This document shows, in pieces, positions 60,601-63,132 of a stretch of 63,132 nt of DNA. The stretch comes from Mesonia hippocampi (GTDB lineage Bacteria; Bacteroidota; Bacteroidia; Flavobacteriales; Flavobacteriaceae): contig NZ_JACIFO010000012.1 in assembly GCF_014197445.1 (NCBI RefSeq), positions 1 to 63,132 of the forward strand, read 5' to 3'. The position numbers and the translations under genes were made by a program. Numbering within the stretch: position 1 is the stretch's first letter; every line of letters begins with the position of its first letter. The notes under the pieces are model-generated. The model was not told the origin of the DNA. It did no database searches and was given only the letters and a program-made list of their open reading frames with translations.

Positions 60601-63132
60601 AGTACTAAACGCAGTACCTCAGGTAACTGTAACTGGAGCAGGAAATCCTGTTTGTGAAGGGGAATTCATAACTCTAGAAGCTTCTGTAGCAGGAATCACC
60701 GTAGATAACCCAGTGTATTCATGGCACCAAGATATTAATCTAGCCGATACACCTGTATTAGGAGATTCTATTGTGGTAAATGCAAATACAGCAATTACAG
60801 AGTACTATGTATATGTTACTGGAGATAATATTTGTCCTTCAGCTGTAGAGACCGTTTCACTTACGGTTAATGCCGTGCCAGAAATAACATTGACTAAGAC
60901 TTCGGAAATAGTTGCTTTAGGCGGTATAGTAGATTTACCTGCAGTAACCACCATACCTAATGGATTAACGCCTGTTTGGTATGATGGAAACGGACAACAA
61001 GTAACTACTACAACAGGATTAAGTTTTTCTCAAACAGGAGTTTATACTTATGTGGTAGCTGTGGAAGATGCCGTAACAGGTTGTACAGCAACAAAAGAGT
61101 TTGCCATTACGGTATACGATGCTACGGCATGTCCTACACTAACAGAAAGAGTATATGCAGACCAACAACGTTGGGTAACCACATTGTTGGGAGGGGTTAG
61201 TAATAAAAATAACGCCGTAGACGGAAACCCTAAAACCTATTCAACAATAACAACAGGATTAGTTCTTTTAGGTTTAGGTACTACATACCAAGATCTTTCA
61301 TGGTCAAACCAAACCATCGCAGCAGGAACACCTGTAAGCATAAAACTAGGACCAGAAGTTGGTGTATTAGGCTTATTAAACGGTATTTCGGTTGTAGGTA
61401 GAAAAAATGGGCAAAATATTGGGGCGATTAAAATCGTCGATATGGATTTACTTAATTTAATTAATGGAGAAAATTCATACGAATATACATTTGTGCCTTC
61501 TAACAGTAGCGGACCCCAAGATTATGATGAAGTAAGAGTCATGGTAGGCGGTGTTTTAGGCATAGGAAACTCAGTAAATGTTTACGGAGCTTATTATCGT
61601 ACCCCAGCAGGGCAGGTATTAGATTGTCAACAAGGGCAAGTAGAAGATGTGTTTGCAGGCGTAGATCAAGTAGCGGCTTTAGGTGCGCTTACAGGACTAA
61701 CAGGTGTAGAAAATCCATGGGATGCGGTAGATGATGATATGAATACCTATGCCGTTATGTATAATGGAGTTGGTGTAGCAGCAATAACGCAATTAACCGT
61801 AGACTTTAAATCAGCTTCTTTAGAAGGGGATAAAATACATATTTACTTATCAAACCCTAACAATATTCTTAATCTAGGCTTGTTATCAGGCTTTAGTATT
61901 CAGCGTTATCTAGGAACAACCAAGGTAGGAGCTCCGCTAGATACAGCAGGAGGTTTACTTAGCTTAGAGCTTCTAGGCTTAGGGTCTAGTACAGCCAAAA
62001 GGCTTGTGGTAGATCCAGGGGACGACTTACCTTACGATAGAATAAGAATCTCTAATGGTGGTGTAGTTGATGTATTGGATATTATTAATATATATGAAAT
62101 AAAAAGAGAGCCGAAAATTTCAATCCAAAACGGTACAGATAACAAACTAGCTATATGTGCAACAGATAATATAAGCATTTCCTTACAGGATGATTGTACA
62201 ACCTATGAGATTCGTGATGAAAACAATAATTTATTAACGAAGTTGTCGGAAGATACTTTTGAGCTTCCTTCTCATGCACAAGAGAATACAACTTATACCT
62301 ACAAAATTCAAGCATATAGATACGGTTGCGAATATGGGTCGTCTCAAGAAATAGAAGTGAGTATTACTGCATCGGCACTACAAACAGATTTAGAGCCTAT
62401 CAAAGTAAACGGAGCTAATATTTCAGGACCTTTATGTTTAGATCAAAACGAAAGCGTTGTTTTAACAACTGCACTTTCAGATTCAAGTACAATCACTAAT
62501 CCAGTCTATTACTGGTATGATGAAGTGGGAGACTCAGTTGTTTTTTCAGATTCTTCTGTGTTGAATTTAGGTATGTTAACGAATGGTATTTATACTTATA
62601 GTGTAGGAATAAGCGGGGATAGTGTGTGTGAATCTACAATAGCTAATCGTAGAGAAATTACTTTCGAAATTCAGATAGCAGCTACAGCATCAGATATCAC
62701 TGTTCAGAATCAAACGATTTGTTATACGGATGATGCCGTAATAACACCAACTGTTTTAGGAATAGTAAACCCGCAATTTAATTGGTATTTAGCTAACGAT
62801 ACTTCTCAACCTATTTTAGATGGAGATACAGCGGGGCAAGTAACCTATCATATTTCTGCTAATGGAACCTTAACAGTAGAAGGTTTATCCGCAGGAGTAA
62901 CCACCTCTTATTATGTAAGTGTACAGGGCGATAATTTCTGCGAGAATTTACCAGGAACATTAGCCAAAGCAACTGTTGTTGTAAGTGATGTTGCATCACC
63001 AACGGCAGCAGAAACCACGCAAACTTTCTGTGCTTCAGATATGCCAAGTATTGCAGACATCGTTGTAAACGAAAGCAATGTTATCTGGTATGATGCTGCA
63101 ACCAATGGAGTTCAATTAGGCGATACAGTTTT
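57671..63132 (+). CDS. Partial giant modular surface protein with Ig-like and discoidin-like repeats
   Basis: The reading frame is open from ATG 57671 to the right edge, at least 1820 residues; the C-terminus with a sorting domain would be outside. A signal peptide lies within residues 1-36 (MVYTLLLFVLSLSVNGQ). Two module types alternate. One of about 150-190 residues is seen four times, each with a Cys-led start, an xxAVDGDxNTYS-like segment and a closing FDRVRV or YDRIRI plus VYGAYY strand. This looks like a carbohydrate-binding beta-sandwich. The other, of about 80-100 residues, is Ig/PKD-like (VCEGETASLTATSTLGNLRW...YYVASAKAGC). A cell-surface adhesin or matrix protein is likely. Confidence 0.85.
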   Translation, partial: MSNNFTFNIKVRKTSMVYTLLLFVLSLSVNGQVTKTYADQVVSESHVTNSANATAEAGAATLEASSGLALGIGRYSGYLELKFSQPLSAGTTSYLHLDFDDDLLNALLGGELGGALADILGTVLLGNHYFNVEARGVLPTNVLQASSQNGFSSDEMRLVIDEHGNYLLAITPNFAYDKIYVENKMSSLIGLGVKETMDVYGAYYTTGQRMCGEPFATSYSGSGGTIDVLGLGQNGVENPAHAIDADPNTYSNLRLGLLSLAGSLSQTIYFDSPSQATDQAVVELQVDDPTLLSLNVADGIKIEAFLGSTLVATFDDWSLLDLDLLGLLSNSQRVKVPFAPGTSFDRVRVTISSLVELQLTKSVKVYGAYQVPAAATLSVSEYHVCEGETASLTATSTLGNLRWYSDLTSDTPLFEGAADFVTPALMQDATYYVASAKAGCVTESARKAVNVFVHPQAVAPTVVEAVKYVNSGGSTVFEIQNPQNHIEYVWYDGANAVHTGTTFMVGNVTSNQSYEVEAKIGATCVSASKTTVSVNVTAALLPPEVSPTTITITEGENASFVATATPNSSVNFIWEDQNGDTLVVENAATGQMTFETGSSLTPGTYTYEVYTQSATETSTSVFVTITVVSANALDCYVANTQTSGVLPVCVLCEVDEAQNAVDGDINTASRFVAPASVIGGVWQELVFQQQGQSGDKVELIIGEENAVLNLTLLGGITFETYNGGTANGDAVTGNALVDVTLLSGGTKAKVVITSGGVFDRVRVTYRPLLGLLNNNFLLYKGSIDYQDPAIVTQNVSVCEGDTTTLTVTPASGYQVHWYAQEVGGTPLINNSVSYTTPALTTLGENIFYVALSYNGCEEANRLPVSVMVNKVPNAVDLRAEVEPVYCTGETVEIVPGLALGSSLNANDVTYDWYFDINKTQPISSGIVGGVDYFIDNLGMLAVDGLPASATPYTYYLSATNKNNCESEAGDLLEVSFKVLNAVPQVTVTGAGNPVCEGEFITLEASVAGITVDNPVYSWHQDINLADTPVLGDSIVVNANTAITEYYVYVTGDNICPSAVETVSLTVNAVPEITLTKTSEIVALGGIVDLPAVTTIPNGLTPVWYDGNGQQVTTTTGLSFSQTGVYTYVVAVEDAVTGCTATKEFAITVYDATACPTLTERVYADQQRWVTTLLGGVSNKNNAVDGNPKTYSTITTGLVLLGLGTTYQDLSWSNQTIAAGTPVSIKLGPEVGVLGLLNGISVVGRKNGQNIGAIKIVDMDLLNLINGENSYEYTFVPSNSSGPQDYDEVRVMVGGVLGIGNSVNVYGAYYRTPAGQVLDCQQGQVEDVFAGVDQVAALGALTGLTGVENPWDAVDDDMNTYAVMYNGVGVAAITQLTVDFKSASLEGDKIHIYLSNPNNILNLGLLSGFSIQRYLGTTKVGAPLDTAGGLLSLELLGLGSSTAKRLVVDPGDDLPYDRIRISNGGVVDVLDIINIYEIKREPKISIQNGTDNKLAICATDNISISLQDDCTTYEIRDENNNLLTKLSEDTFELPSHAQENTTYTYKIQAYRYGCEYGSSQEIEVSITASALQTDLEPIKVNGANISGPLCLDQNESVVLTTALSDSSTITNPVYYWYDEVGDSVVFSDSSVLNLGMLTNGIYTYSVGISGDSVCESTIANRREITFEIQIAATASDITVQNQTICYTDDAVITPTVLGIVNPQFNWYLANDTSQPILDGDTAGQVTYHISANGTLTVEGLSAGVTTSYYVSVQGDNFCENLPGTLAKATVVVSDVASPTAAETTQTFCASDMPSIADIVVNESNVIWYDAATNGVQLGDTV

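Overview
The window is AT-rich DNA from a member of the Bacteroidota, most likely a marine or aquatic Flavobacteriaceae. The evidence is SusC/SusD pairs, type IX secretion (T9SS) C-terminal sorting domains, an RteC-domain protein, menaquinone genes, a UPF0173/menC/CPBP/menE run, and promoters of the Bacteroidota type (TTG, about 20 nt, TAnnTTTG) instead of Shine-Dalgarno-led starts. No tRNA, rRNA, insertion sequence, transposase or integrase was seen.

Layout. (1) Positions 1-3905: the N-terminal part of a huge secreted beta-helix protein, minus strand, running off the left edge. (2) 4.2-14.7 kb: a MauE-like membrane protein, a small DUF6520-type exported protein, and a SusC-SusD-M16 peptidase operon. 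The block is bracketed by a nearly identical 178-bp inverted repeat. (3) 15.3-19.3 kb: a minimal type VI-B CRISPR-Cas locus, made of Cas13b (1135 aa, two RxxxxH HEPN motifs) and eight repeats, with no Cas1, Cas2, Csx27 or Csx28. (4) 19.4-37.7 kb: an accessory island bounded by 97-bp inverted repeats that carry terminators. Its core (25.0-32.7 kb) holds an AraC/PAS regulator with a small partner, a PLP-enzyme/acetyltransferase fusion, an RteC protein and a phage-like small-gene module. From this core two arms read outward. The left arm carries a DUF4365-TPR protein and a BcgI-like restriction-modification pair. The right arm carries a three-gene ABC-3C system and a small secreted protein. Accessory genes in both arms share one promoter element and one terminus signature, which looks like a gene-cassette system similar in logic to an integron. 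(5) 37.9-57.4 kb: ordinary chromosome (uracil-DNA glycosylase, OmpA lipoprotein, glycosyltransferase, holA, menA, Omp28/TlpA/DUF6029 surface genes, menC, menE, peptidases, an S24 regulator). It includes a decayed duplicate of the Omp28-TlpA-DUF6029 unit. (6) 57.7 kb to the right edge: the start of a very large Ig-like modular surface protein.

The two most interesting items are the stand-alone Cas13b locus and the cassette architecture of the neighbouring island. In that island each gene is closed by a 14-bp terminus within 0-3 nt of its stop codon, that terminus is complementary to the sequence ahead of the same gene, and each unit is driven by a copy of the same mobile-looking promoter. All functional names are homology calls made by eye; the cassette model is inference from sequence patterns.
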